NCBI GenBank assembly: GCA_037976565.1
Contig: CP137675.1
Location: 496,001 to 560,000 of the forward strand
Direction: 5' to 3'
Source: Mesocentrotus franciscanus
Taxonomy: Eukaryota > Echinodermata > Echinoidea > Camarodonta > Strongylocentrotidae
DNA length: 64,000 nt
Part shown: piece by piece, positions 36,001-44,026 of the stretch
Layout of the letters: the number at the start of each line of letters is the position of its first letter
Position numbering within the stretch: the first letter of the stretch is position 1
Notes under the pieces: model-generated
Database searches by the model: none
What the model saw: only the letters and a program-made list of their open reading frames with translations
What the model was told of the DNA's origin: nothing
Made by a program: the position numbers and the translations under genes

Positions 36001-39000
36001 GAGAGGCAAGGGCCTTCCCCCGATCCACAAATTGTTGGCGGGAAAATCGCAACTGATTCCCCTTCTTTTCTTTTTCCTCTTTATTTCCTTCCCTTTATCT
36101 CCTCTTTTCCTTTTTTCTTTCCCTTTCCTTCCTTCTCTCTCTTTTGTTTGCTGGGGAGGCAACAGCCTAGGAGGCAAGACCCTTTTGACCCCCCGATCTC
36201 CTTCTTTCCCCTTTTCTTTTCTGCTTCCTGTTCTTTCTTTCCCTTTCTCTCCTCTTTCCCTTTCCCTTCCTTTCCTTCTCCCTCTCTTTTTTTTTTTTTT
36301 TTTTTTTTGGGGGCCAAGGTTCGTTGCGAGGATGCATTTCGAAATCCTATTGTTTTTTTTTTGGCCCCCGGAAATGCAAAAATCGCGCCGACCGATATTT
36401 CGCTCAGTTGGGGGTAGTGATCACTAAAAAAATATTTAAAAATTGCCCCCGAAAATGATTTTTTTATTTTTGGTTTTGTTTGTTTGCAAGGGGCCCCGGC
36501 CCATCGCCCCCCGTGAATCTGCACCTGCGACTACCCCCGGGACATCTACCCCCGGACAACAAGCCCCTTGGACAGCTACCTCATAGGACAACTACCCCCG
36601 GACAACAACCCCCCGGACATCTACCCCCTAGGATAGTTGTCCGGGGGGTAGTTGTGCTAGTGGATGGTTCTCGTAGGGGGTAGTTGTCTTAGATGTCCGG
36701 GAGCAGTTGTCCGGGGTAGTTGTCCTAGGGGGTAGTTATCTGGGGGTAGTTGTCCGGGTGTAGTTCTCCCGGGGGTAGTCGTCCTAGAGGGTGGTTGCCC
36801 TAGAGGGTGGTTAGCCTAGGGTATCTATCCGGGGGTGGTTGTCAAGGGCTAGGTGTCCTAGAACCGATTTAATGCATACAAAACGTCCTTCTGGCTCTGA
36901 ACAGGACTAGAAATGTTACTTGGTTTCTGAATGAATTTTTGAATTAATTAATGAAGCAATTATTTCCACATGCATATGCATGTTATAGCCTACATGATAA
37001 CTTTGCAAATTTCTTTGAGTTCGGGAGCATCAAAATGCTCAACCCTAATAAGGCCGGGGGGCCATTATGCCCCCCCCCCCTCCGCGATTTTTCTGATTGT
37101 TCGGAAACGCATACGGATGACGCCCCGCCGCTTCATGACTTTTTTCTTTCGAGTCTTGCGCATTTTTTAAAACAATTTTTTTGAAAATCGGACCTACCGT
37201 TACAAAGTCACGTGACCTTTTGTCTATACATGTCGGCCCGAAAATCGCTCATTTTCGTGATTTGTGTACAAAACATAAGGAAAAATCATTTTTCCTAAAA
37301 AGAGATAAAACATTGGTTATTTGGTCTTGTTTAAAGTTTAGGTGTTTGTTTTGGGGGTCAAAACCGTTGAATTATAGTTAGAAATAAAAAAAATAAAACA
37401 ACAAAAACAATAAAATACATAAGTTAAAAAACAATGAGATACATAAGAAATTATCAAAACAAGAGATAACATAAGGAATAACCTGGCTCTTTCAATTTTT
37501 TTTTTAGTATTATTATTCCAAATGGTCTAACAAATATATGTAGTGGAAAAGAAAGCTTAAATATGAAGAATATATGATTTATGGGTAAAAATGTGAATTT
37601 TTTGGACCTTATTTGCATAATTTACCATAAATATGCAAATGAGTAAATTTTTTAAAAAATTGAAATTACTATAGTATTCTTTACACTTTACTTGACATGC
37701 ATGAAATTTTTTGATCTTAGGGGGGGGGGGGCATAATGGTCTCCCCGGCCGTATTAAGACCTCAAATAGCCCGGCCTTTTTAGGGTTTACCAATCTTGTA
37801 AATTAGCTTTAATCTTTTATCTTTTTGTGTACGTTATCTTTCCATACATTTAAATTGTATTTTTACCTGCATGTACAGTATTTTGCTCTGTTTCTTCGTT
37901 CTTTGCATTAAACTAGGAACCTCCATATCTTATATGGTTTAGCAATCACAAGCTCTATCAGTCTCCTTGTGCTACCTACACGGTCATTTTCGCGATAAAC
38001 TTGTACATTATTAATTCTCAAATTTCTGTTTTACTCAAAATAATATTAACAATGAATCTTGTATTGCATGTAAATATACATAAAACAGTTTTCAATATCG
38101 TTTAATGTGTTATCAATGTACTTTTATGCCATGTACTTTTTACAATGTAAATTGAATAACTTTAGCTGTTGGCTGCATGTTCGGTGATTCTTTTTAAATC
38201 TCATTAAACCAAACCAATACAATACTTAAATAGAAAGGCGTGTCGTGAAACGCAGAAGCAACTGGTATATCGACCATCGACGCTATTCAAGGCGTTTTCT
38301 TTGTAACATTTGAAAAATCGTACGTCTTACAAAAAACAATCATAGCTTTTGAAGTTTTAGCTTAAATACTCGTAAAATTATTATAGATTTTAGGAGATAC
38401 ATACGAAATTTCCAGGAGAATGGTAATTGCGTACTTTTTAAGATGCAAATCTAATTCTTGTTGCATTTTTGGACAACGCCATGTATATATGCATACTTAT
38501 CCGTGTGAATGTAATACAACAACAACAACAATAACAAGTATCAGTTTCTTGATTATGAGCAGTATCTGCATGCCATTTAACCATTCTTCTTTGTGTTTGC
38601 AATGAAAACAAAAAAGGATATGAAAGAGGCAATTGCGTACTTAGGGATTACAGCGCCTGGGCCAACATTCAAGTTGCGCTCCGTTCAAAACATACAATCC
38701 ACATTAATTTTTGCTGATAATTAAAATAAACCATGGCACTACTGGTACGTGAAAAGTATTTTTGATGCATCTGATTTCTGATGCATCTGATTTCTGATGC
38801 ATCTGAATTAAGAAAGAGATTCTGGGTGCAAAACTAATGAACGCCGAGTATAAATACGTCACAGGAGTAAGACATCAATAGATCCGATTTCTTTTGAATG
38901 TTGAAACGTTGAAAATGATATTCACTACACTTTATCTAATGTAAGGGCACTGCATTTCACAAGGTGGTAAAGACATTTATTTAATGAGGAGCAAAGCAGC

Positions 39001-42000
39001 GAGAGTAAGTTTCGTCGAATTACAAACTATTTTGCAATATATTCGGTATAGGCGCAAATCAAATTACGAGATCCTGAAGACGCAAAAGCAAGGGAGCAAC
39101 ACAGTTGAATTTTAGAAGAGAAATTACACTTTAAATCGTTAATAACACTATTTCTTATTAATAATACCATGGATCGCGGGTGCATATATAACCTGAAGAC
39201 CAGAATAATTTCGTTTTTCTTTCCTTTTATCCTTTCTTTTGCGTTGATTTTGCGCCCCCTTAAGTGCATGTGCTCACGCCTCCCCCGAAAAAACACACGC
39301 CAATAAAGGGGGTATACTGCTAAGGCCCTATAGCCTTCCAGATCGTAATCACCCATATTCCATAAACGAACCACACTGTTTATAGCAAACCAAACCAAAA
39401 TACAAGTAGATTCACTAATCATGTAATTTTCCAATTAATAGCACACTATATATACACATATCATATGCATGAGGAAAAGGCAAAAAAAGTATACTCAACT
39501 AAAAAGAAAGAATACCTCTTCGGATTATAATAATGATAGTGGGTTCTTGTATAGCGCTCGTGTCTGTCAAACTTGATACTCCTGGCGCTCCACAATTATT
39601 ACCCGATATAACCTATAATGATATAGCTTTTAATAACAATAAAGACTTAAAACACTTACCACAGCGTACCCCGGCGTCTTCATTATGACCACAGTCATTG
39701 TCATACCACTCATTGGATGAGCAGGTTGTGAGGGAGTACTCGTGACCATAACAATTAACCTCATCTAATAGAATAGGACCAGTCCCTTTTCCGTAAGTAC
39801 CGTCACTTGTCCAGGCAACTGCAGAGTCTGTTGATAATCCAAGTTGTCTACAAACAACCTCAGCATCATTATCGTCCCAAGAACCATCACAAACGGTACC
39901 CCATACACCGTTATAGTAGATTTCTACTCGACCCTCATGTGCAGATGCGCCACCAACAAGGCGGACGGAAGTACTTGGGACGAAAGAAGTTGCTGTTGAT
40001 GTTCCATATTCTATAAAAGGGGGGGGGGGGTTAAAAATAAAGCAATGAATGTGGAGGTGTTGTGGTATAACGGTTTATTCACTTGACTCTTAATCAAACG
40101 GTTTAGGGTTCGAATCCCAGCAAGGACGTCCCTTTGGCAAGACAATAATCCACATTTGCCAGTCTCCACCGAGGCGTTAAATGGGTACCTGGTAGGATGC
40201 AAAAGTCATTGTGGTTTGCCCAGCGCATTGTGAGCGTCTGTAAAATGACGCCAGGCTGGAATGCTTCCCAGGGATCGAGTGGATAATTTTGCATACATTA
40301 TGTGCGGGCAAGCCTGAATCCGATGACAGGGGTATAGTAATAATACTGTACATCATTCTGTAAAGCGCAATGAGATATCATCGATGTATTAAGCGCTATA
40401 TAAACCCTGACTATTAGTATTATTTTTATTACTTTTCTAGAGCGAGCGCTATAGACGGATTTAGATAACTTTTACATGTTTGAAGGTGAACAAAAAAAAT
40501 GACTGCACCCCTATTTACACCCTAAACCAACTCGGCAGCCCTGTCGCATGCCCCCACTGGTTAACGTATCCCTATGACACCAGTGCTCCCTCCACGACTG
40601 GATTATGCTCTAGACCTATCATTGACGATATACTAGAATCCTCTCTAAGATGAGGATCTATTTTCTTACTTTTTTATGTTAAAAAAAACTTACCACACTG
40701 AACTCCTAACCTTTTATTAAAGTTGATACTTATAGGAAATAAAATCAAATAAAAATAGTTTATTTTATAATTGAATGAGTTATTAAAGCAATTTATGCAG
40801 CTTACATGCCATGAAAGTGTGCAGTTTTGTGTTTTATGAAAATCAAATTTCACTAAATTGACTCTATCCTGACCTACGAAATCGCCTAGGGGGAAAGTAG
40901 CTATGTGAGTGACGTCAGAGCCGGGATATGCTTCACGCAGCTATAGAGACTGTGATCTACACACAAATGTTCATAGAGTCGATGTCAGTTCCACTCTCTC
41001 AAAACGATTGAAATATTGCCTGAATGGTCAATATCTGGCATACAGTTGTCCTCTCCCGTCCTGAAACATATCCTAATGTCAATATTCATGTCATTATTGG
41101 CATTGAAAAAGTGACAATATCCGTAAAATAACTGTTTACAACTCAACTTTTCACCGGCTTTAGCTTGCCAGCTTAGCTGTATGTACACGGAGATAGTATG
41201 AAAAATCAACCTAGCTGTGTTTCAAAACAAAATTACCTATATAGTAGAATCATGTTCCGAGGTGGAATTTCCTTTGACATAGCAATGAATAATGTTTCTT
41301 CTCCATTTTCATTCGTCGATAACTAAAATTACATAGAATAGTGTATTTCTCGCCGTTTTGTTTTGTTTTGGTGTACTGTGTGCAGTGCAGTCACGTTTAC
41401 ATGTGTTTTGAAGTGCGCGCAGGTAATGTAAATCCGCCAGCGATACTAAATTCAATCAGCGATCAGCCGTGTAGGTAATGCGGCTGTCAAGAGTCGATGT
41501 CAGTTCCACTCTCTCAAAACGATTGAAATATTGCCTGAAGCCGCACTACTCGCAGATGAATCGTAACAACAGCAGAATCGCCTCGATTTTCCAGCTAATC
41601 TAGCCATGATACGATCAACTAAATGAAATATTCTTTGATTTGTTTGATTTTTATTTTATTCATAATAATGATTAAATCAATACTAACTGTTTTTTCCATA
41701 GTGGAAGAGGTGAAGTCTCCGACTGATATGTCAAAGTGAAACTACATGGTGGTAAAAATCGCCGGCACCCAAATCCTCGCTGTACAACAAAGCCGGGGAC
41801 ACAGCCATAGTTTCACCTTCTTTTTCCCCATTTTTCAACGTTTTTATTTCACAAATAATACATTTCCTAGAATATCAAGATGGAAATATTAATGAGAAGT
41901 AACTTACAAACGACGTTGTATTATAATGTATTCTATAGTAAGGGTAAAATAACACATAAGTTGAAGCTGTGTTTTCAGCCTTATAATGTTATACATGCAT

Positions 42001-44026
42001 TCTACTAGATACCCGGAAGTGGCACACTAGCCACGCCTCCTTTTCCTACGTCACAGCTAAAGGCCGTTTCGGATGACAATAGGGCAAATTTGTCCCAGAG
42101 AATAGGGTGATTGTTTTCACCCTAATTTTGCTTTTTCGGAAGTGTTATATTGTTTGAATGTCATACAAGCTCATTGTATGGCTTATAAGCTTTCTGTAGA
42201 TATGAATATCTTCATATTTAGGGCTCTTCTATGAATATCAACTTTAAGACCAAGACAGCCGGTATCTCTAAAGGAAAATTCCGATAGATCTGATGCATAG
42301 CTCGTACAGGACACGTCGTACATGCTACCCAATCCTGGCCCATAATAATCAAGATTATGCAGCAACTGCATTCCAGCTAGGAGCCGTATCCGAGTTGTCG
42401 ACATACGATTTCAGCTTCATCATCACGCCATTTGAAACCACACACTGTCACCCATTCATAATTATAGTAGATATTGTGTCACCAACAGAACCATCTGTTT
42501 GGAACTATAGAAGGGTGTTACCATAGTCACACCAATGAGACCAACGCCAGACCCGACAACAGACCGAACTACATTACTCGGAATGTATAAAATGTGTCCG
42601 ATAGTTTGAAAATAATTCCAAAATATTTGTATTTGAAAGTGTTGTTCCGGGTGTTATCAACTAAAACTACATTTCTTATCAATATTCTTCCTGCCTTGTT
42701 ACAAATCATTATCTTTTGACTTTCCCAGTGTTTCCGTATTATTTTCAAAATTCCACTTCACACAGTATTAATTAAAATGAATATTTAAATGGATATTTCC
42801 GGCACGTTTAGGGCTTATGTGGGCTTTTGGGTTGAGTTACTTTGTGATATTTGATCATTAGCTTTTCGAAGCGATGTACAATTTTTGTTGCTGGTTATAT
42901 AATGGACGATTATCTATAGTGATAGTTTCTTTAAAGTGTTTTTTCTCCTTTTATAATGGTAAATTATCCATGTATTTCAGCATTAAATAAAAAAGAAGAA
43001 AACAAAGAAATTAACAAATCTGCACTCCAATTTCTATGAAGGGGAGGGGATGGGCCTGTTGTTCCTTTCCCCTACCTCTTCTCACTTTATTAATTTAAAG
43101 GGTATATTGTTATTTTCGAACCAGCGAAGCGAGTGAGCAAAAGTTTTGGTCAAACTTTCCTTTCGATACATTTTTGGACAAGTGCATTATTTATAATGCT
43201 GGCGTAGAAATAAGAAGGTCAATCAATTTTCTCTTTCTGACTTTACCTTACCATATATTTTTTTTCTTGAATCTTCTGCCCTTAACTTGATTAGATATAG
43301 GGAATCTACATCATGATATTAGCCACACTGCTTGCACCCAACATCAAGCAATAGCTCAGAACAGTAAGATGAAGACTGGTATTTGCGGATGAGCAGATTT
43401 TATTTTTTTTTCATTTTATCTTATTTTCACGAGACAAATTTCCATAAGGTTTTATATTACATTGATTTCTCACTTCAAAGGGAAAAGTGTTTTATAACAT
43501 AAGTTGGGAATCTTTCAGGAGAGGGGCAAACTGCCACCTTGTAATTCTTTTAAATACGCTAGTGGTGTGCAATCTTCATCCGTCTATTTAGCTCTCATTG
43601 TGTGATAGCATTGCCTGACAGCTCTGAACATTTACCCACGAATAGAACACCGGGGTGGATACGCTGTGTTAATTGTAGAGATACTATAAGTTCTATAGAT
43701 ATGAGAGTAACTAGGCAGGGTTGAGGATTTCTTATACATGGAACATTCAATTAAATTCAAGTCAAATTGAGTCAATTCATTTTAAGTAGAAGGTATAATA
43801 ATAGTAGGCTTAAGTTAACACAACATTTAACAGATATACGTCCTCTTCCGCCTCTTCTGTCATGTGAGCAAACTTTAGACTAAATTCAAAGGATTTTAAA
43901 CATTTTAAAACAAGTTTTTAACAAGTTGACTTTGATCGAACCAAGATACTTACGACTCTGAACATGGTTAACAAGCCCAGTAGTAATGAATAATAATCCA
44001 ATAACAATCTCTGCTGTGTTCGCCAT
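17120..44026 (-). CDS. Gene I: SRCR receptor with ITAM-like tail (gene model, damaged exons)
   Basis: Read on the minus strand: signal exon 44026-43954; a broken SRCR1 exon (about 42475-40695); SRCR2 exon 40010-39660; then, after a transposon-filled intron, a second SRCR1 exon with a stop (24285-23953); SRCR2 exon 23282-22932; and transmembrane/ITAM exon 17502-17120. There is only one signal exon and one transmembrane exon in this stretch, so I treat it as one gene with an internally duplicated ectodomain block rather than two genes. All usable exons are phase 1 at both ends. A transcript skipping the two damaged SRCR1 exons stays in frame and would encode about 385 residues: signal, two SRCR2-type domains, membrane span, ITAM-like tail. 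The alternative is two decayed genes sharing parts. Confidence 0.5.
17608..17745. repeat. Cluster of inverted GGCGACAATTTGTGCC motifs
   Basis: The motif GACAATTTGTGCCG and its complement CGGCACAAATTGTC alternate five or six times, with GTCGAC joints and a central GGTTTTGCAAAA. Related clusters occur at 31678-31790, 32875-33005 and 34268-34337. This copy lies in the intron just upstream of the ITAM exon of gene I. It is non-coding. Confidence 0.75.
17746..18240. other. Purine-rich stretch with AG microsatellite
   Basis: A GA-rich strand runs from about 17870 to 18120, including an uninterrupted-looking AGAGAG tract at about 17997-18040. The 161-codon minus-strand open frame here is a leucine/serine-rich low-complexity product of this composition and is not taken as a gene. 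Confidence 0.6.
18240..19130 (-). mobile_element. Non-LTR retrotransposon fragment, C-terminal RT region
   Basis: The minus strand encodes, with frameshifts, the post-catalytic part of a CR1/Jockey-like reverse transcriptase: a [16 protein letters not shown] segment, then the hallmark [17 protein letters not shown], then a conserved thumb-type region ending near 18640. The catalytic FADD box is not visible. It is an old 5'-truncated fragment in the intron between SRCR2 and the transmembrane exon of gene I. Confidence 0.7.
19131..19872. other. Intronic sequence of gene I, nothing recognised
   Basis: AT-rich sequence without domains, splice-flanked open frames or clear repeats. It has no counterpart that I can see in the other two receptor blocks. 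Confidence 0.35.
19873..20040. repeat. GC-rich dispersed repeat with short direct repeats
   Basis: CTGGACCCCCGGGGCTT is repeated two to three times, followed by a CCAATTTACGCTCCGCTCTACC-like segment and a poly-C/ACTTTAAAAAACGTTCCGCGG end. It is the counterpart of 1430-1570 and related to the array at 33110-33490. Confidence 0.65.
20759..22150 (+). mobile_element. tRNA-derived SINE split by a foldback element
   Basis: The head (20759-20883) has an A-box-like TTGGTAGAGCAGTGG and a perfect B box GGTTCGAAACC. The tail (22072-22150) continues with GTCCTCTGGTTGCTTACTAA and an ACT microsatellite. Removing 20884-22066 and one CGTCG restores a continuous SINE. The whole SINE is absent from blocks 2 and 3 at this place, so it inserted after the duplication or was lost there. 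Confidence 0.75.
20884..22066. mobile_element. 1.18-kb foldback (palindromic) transposon-like element
   Basis: The termini are CACAGTGGGCCAGGGAGG and its reverse complement, flanked by the direct repeat CGTCG (20879-20883 and 22067-22071). The two arms, each about 560 bases, match along their whole length with scattered mismatches and meet around a spacer of about 65 bases (about 21451-21515). There is no coding capacity. The end sequence with a 5-base target duplication does not fit a class I can name with confidence. Confidence 0.8.
22226..22325 (-). mobile_element. SINE 3' portion shared by all three blocks
   Basis: TATAGCGCTCGTGTCTGTCA and GGCGCTCCACAATTATTACC here recur at about 39535-39610 and 52555-52620. 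The inverse complement resembles the GGAGCGCC-containing 3' end of the SINE at 11180-11398. Because it sits at the same place in all three blocks, it predates the duplications. Confidence 0.55.
22354..22918. mobile_element. TTAA-flanked MITE (piggyBac-like target site), block 1 only
   Basis: The element is bounded by TTAA on both sides (22350-22353 and 22919-22922). Its ends are AGTACAAGTCCACTCC and GGAGTGGACTTGGGCT. Blocks 2 and 3 carry the empty or near-empty site (block 2 reads AAAGACTTAAAACACTTACC at 39642-39660). It contains a long internal hairpin (about 22537-22705). It ends 9 bases short of the GT donor of the SRCR2 exon. The open frames inside it are palindrome artefacts. Confidence 0.85.
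22932..23282 (-). CDS. Gene I SRCR2 exon, block 1
   Basis: A 351-base exon, phase 1 at both ends (acceptor TTTTATAG|GA, donor TGTG|GTAAGT). It encodes a linker rich in Ser/Thr, then [66 protein letters not shown] and ends EDAGVRCG. The six cysteines of the domain are all present. There is no stop. No ATG occurs early in the frame because it is an internal exon. It is nearly identical to 39660-40010 and 52672-53022. Confidence 0.9.
23316..23664 (+). mobile_element. tRNA-Lys-like SINE in the SRCR intron, block 1
   Basis: The head has GTGGTGGTATAACGG (A-box region), an anticodon-like ACTCTTAATC and the B box GGTTCGAATCC. The body has CGCATTGTGAGCGTCTGTAA, and the tail ends GCGCTTTGAGATATC and GCGCTGTATAAA. 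Copies sit in the same intron of block 2 (40051-40406) and block 3 (53945-54287), so it inserted before the blocks duplicated. Confidence 0.8.
23953..24285 (-). pseudogene. SRCR1 exon of block 1, broken by an in-frame stop
   Basis: The splice sites are intact (acceptor CTGTGCACAG-like at 24288-24286; donor TGTG|GTAAGTTG). The exon begins [20 protein letters not shown], then [33 protein letters not shown] follows at 24106-24104, about codon 60. Beyond it the domain continues (SDSIYHVSC ... NLSGCFF ... QGAGVQCG) with a 21-base insertion relative to 54589-54900 that includes a doubled GGATGGCAA-type motif. The exon remains phase 1 at both ends, so skipping it keeps frame. Confidence 0.85.
24365..24600. 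repeat. Four-copy tandem repeat, about 58-base unit
   Basis: TGTATTCAGATGTAGATAAG plus CAGGTATACATACAGTCAAT repeats four times. The matching place in block 3 (about 54965-55015) has a single unit, so the expansion is specific to block 1. Confidence 0.8.
24905..24977. repeat. Microsatellites (AAT)n and (AC)n
   Basis: An AATAATAATAATAATAAT tract at about 24907-24926 and an ACACACACACACACAC tract at about 24957-24976. The block 3 counterpart near 55388-55425 also holds an AAT tract. Confidence 0.8.
25087..25245 (+). mobile_element. RTE-like LINE remnant, 5' piece of a split element
   Basis: The + strand frame reads [20 protein letters not shown], a typical reverse-transcriptase segment. It breaks off at VDFK, and the next residues of the family (KAAFDTVW) are found at 30418-30445 after a 5.2-kb interruption. 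This marks the insertion point of the material at 25246-30417. Confidence 0.7.
25246..26577. other. Inserted sequence preceding the CR1-like LINE
   Basis: Part of the 5.2-kb insertion in the RTE-like LINE. Bases about 25410-25690 recur in inverted orientation at 34018-34270. It also holds a GC-rich stretch at about 25790-25920. The 148-codon minus-strand open frame at 25504-25950 has no recognisable domain. It may be 5' sequence of the LINE or a separate element. Confidence 0.4.
27063..28242 (+). pseudogene. LINE ORF2, endonuclease part
   Basis: Three open segments (27063-27299, 27391-27669 and 27697-28242) together cover the endonuclease. The conserved blocks [39 protein letters not shown] and SDHFLVF are in the expected order. 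The first two segments are separated by an insertion in a T-run and the next two by a single TAG. Confidence 0.85.
28585..30108 (+). pseudogene. LINE ORF2, reverse transcriptase and C-terminal part
   Basis: The longest open frame of the window (363 codons) covers all RT blocks, including the catalytic FADDT. It stops at TGA 29674-29676 where the family has WGN. The same frame continues from 29677 to TAG 30106-30108 with the C-terminal WAARLI and NYPTRQ/WNSLNH type motifs. The 5' part joins the endonuclease only through two frameshifts. Confidence 0.9.
30418..31340 (+). mobile_element. RTE-like LINE remnant, 3' piece of the split element
   Basis: The piece resumes with [16 protein letters not shown], then [14 protein letters not shown] and a degraded active-site region (RYMQMTPLY where the family has YADD). 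The C-terminal half carries [20 protein letters not shown] and [11 protein letters not shown]. Several frameshifts and stops are present. Confidence 0.75.
31342..31660 (-). mobile_element. CR1-like LINE 3' piece (minus strand)
   Basis: The minus-strand frame contains [24 protein letters not shown] and FNNTLRRQY, the C-terminal signature of CR1/Jockey-like ORF2. Its upstream portion appears to be the minus-strand fragment at 35035-35225, so the 3.4 kb between them is probably inserted. Confidence 0.65.
31678..31790. repeat. Cluster of inverted GGCGACAATTTGTGCC motifs
   Basis: CACAAATTGTCGCC and GCCGACAATTTGTGCC occur in both orientations around TTTTTGCAAAACCTGA. It is the same family as 17608-17745, arranged in mirror order. 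Confidence 0.7.
31985..32009. repeat. (GT)n microsatellite
   Basis: An uninterrupted GT tract of about 25 bases. The surrounding 31900-32180 is GT-rich and without genes. Confidence 0.9.
32480..32690. repeat. Local duplicate, copy 1 (copy 2 at 33770-34010)
   Basis: TTCCTGTTTACTCTCCTTTT followed by TATGTGATTCAATTCA, TTTTTACTCCTTTACTGCTGA and CACTTCCGGCGCCCCTG is found at both places in the same orientation. It is non-coding. Confidence 0.7.
32870..33005. repeat. Cluster of inverted GGCGACAATTTGTGCC motifs
   Basis: The cluster begins GATCATGGCTGTCGACAATT, as at 17608 (ATCATGGCTGTCGACAAATT), and holds five motif copies in both orientations around a GGTTTTGCAAAA core. The preceding 50 bases also match 17555-17605, so this is a true second copy of a larger unit. 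Confidence 0.75.
33100..33490. repeat. GC-rich tandem repeat, about 105-base unit, four copies
   Basis: GGGGTCCAGGGGGCGGAGCC, GGAAGCTCAGGGGTTTTAGG, CATTTAATTA and GGTCAGATGAGCAT repeat about four times with variable spacers. Related single units are at 1430-1570 and 19873-20040 in the opposite sense. Confidence 0.8.
33770..34010. repeat. Local duplicate, copy 2
   Basis: Matches 32480-32690 with an extra GGGGCGAAAATGCG... GC-rich insertion before CACTTCCGGCGCCCCTGG. It is directly followed by the inverted copy of 25410-25690. Confidence 0.65.
34018..34270 (-). repeat. Inverted copy of 25410-25690
   Basis: GAGATCTCCCAAATCTCCAT, CGATGTACGAGGTACTTCCT and GAGTCAATGCAATACATGTG are reverse complements of segments at 25410-25690 with few differences, over about 250 bases. 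A GTCGAC motif cluster (34268-34337) follows directly. Confidence 0.75.
34440..34960 (+). mobile_element. RTE-like LINE remnant, C-terminal part
   Basis: The frame at 34569-34904 contains [29 protein letters not shown] and a degenerate [16 protein letters not shown]. It is the C-terminal end of the same broad LINE type as 30418-31340. The upstream part (34440-34560) encodes an [16 protein letters not shown] segment with a stop before the ATG. Confidence 0.75.
35035..35225 (-). mobile_element. CR1-like LINE fragment (minus strand)
   Basis: The minus-strand frame contains [20 protein letters not shown] and [12 protein letters not shown], the region just before the C-terminal domain present at 31342-31660. 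The pair fits one old LINE split by later insertions. Confidence 0.65.
35555..36312. repeat. Polypyrimidine minisatellite, about 150-170-base unit
   Basis: Each unit begins with AATCGCAACTGATCT, runs through CTTTTCTT/CCCTTTCTCTCC tracts, and ends with GGGGCAAGGCCTTT and CCCCGATCCACA. Unit starts lie near 35566, 35735, 35887 and 36044, with a degenerate fifth ending in a long T-run (36288-36309). The 231-, 131- and 147-codon open frames here are low-complexity Phe/Ser/Pro or Lys/Glu products and not genes. Confidence 0.85.
36515..36865. repeat. Minisatellite with an internal inversion
   Basis: Units of about 16-18 bases read GGACAACTACCCCC in the left part (36540-36630) and GGGGGTAGTTGTCC in the right part (36635-36860). 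The array therefore switches orientation at about 36632 and could fold back. It is non-coding. Confidence 0.85.
37043..37785. mobile_element. piggyBac-like MITE, copy 1
   Basis: The termini are CCCTAATAAGGCCGGG at the left and CCCGGCC...TTAGGG at the right, followed inward by CATTATGCCCCC and its complement. The block 3 counterpart (about 51482-51500) is empty and reads TGTTTAACTAATATTG, giving a TTAA target that has mutated to TCAA and TTTA at the two edges here. About 740 bases, non-coding. Confidence 0.8.
39660..40010 (-). CDS. Gene I SRCR2 exon, block 2
   Basis: A 351-base exon, phase 1 at both ends (acceptor TTTTATAG|AA, donor TGTG|GTAAGT). It encodes the same SRCR domain as 22932-23282. 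One visible replacement is WGTVCDGSW in place of WGTVCDDSW, a glycine at a usually acidic position. The frame is open. A poly-G run (40018-40030) sits in the intron just upstream of the acceptor. Confidence 0.9.
40051..40406 (+). mobile_element. tRNA-Lys-like SINE, block 2 copy
   Basis: Same position in the intron and same sequence as 23316-23664, with an A-box-region change (TGTTGTGGTATAACGG), the B box GGTTCGAATCC and the tail GCGCTATATAAA. Confidence 0.8.
40695..42475 (-). pseudogene. SRCR1 exon of block 2, split by an insertion and truncated
   Basis: The 5' half (about 42475-42262) reads [20 protein letters not shown], then TAG; a different frame follows with [14 protein letters not shown] and SDLSEFSF. 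The 3' splice end (GAGTTCAGTGTGGTAAG) is at 40695-40712, separated by 1.5 kb of unrelated sequence. The acceptor and about 60 bases of the start are missing, because 42475 joins directly to sequence equivalent to 55750 in block 3. It cannot be used as an exon. Confidence 0.85.
40728..42262. mobile_element. 1.5-kb insertion inside the block 2 SRCR1 exon
   Basis: This sequence is absent from blocks 1 and 3. It contains a direct repeat of about 47 bases (GTCGATGTCAGTTCCACTC ... GAAATATTGCCTGAA) at 40979-41024 and 41495-41540. Near the two ends lie GTGAGTGACGTCAG and its rough complement CTACGTCAC. Clean terminal repeats were not identified, so the class is unknown and the borders are approximate. 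Confidence 0.55.
42780..43953. other. First intron of gene I, no exon seen
   Basis: Colinear with 57290-59590 of block 3, except that block 3 has two extra elements at 57973-59105. No coding sequence is evident in this stretch. It includes GAACCAGCGAAGCGAGTGAGC, shared with block 3. Confidence 0.5.
43954..44026 (-). CDS. Gene I exon 1, signal peptide
   Basis: A minus-strand ATG opens 24 codons: [16 protein letters not shown] then GLVNHVQS. It ends in a phase-1 donor C|GTAAGTATC. It is the same length and phase as 4753-4825 on the other strand, and differs from 59591-59663 by a W to G change after ITT. The hydrophobic core fits a cleavable signal peptide. The next usable exon in the gene is not certain, because the nearest SRCR1 exon is destroyed. 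Confidence 0.8.

Noticed and set aside
35722..36524. Open frames of 231, 131 and 147 codons on both strands
   Set aside because: They translate only the polypyrimidine/polypurine minisatellite (Phe/Ser/Pro on one strand, Lys/Glu/Arg on the other) and have no domain or splice context.
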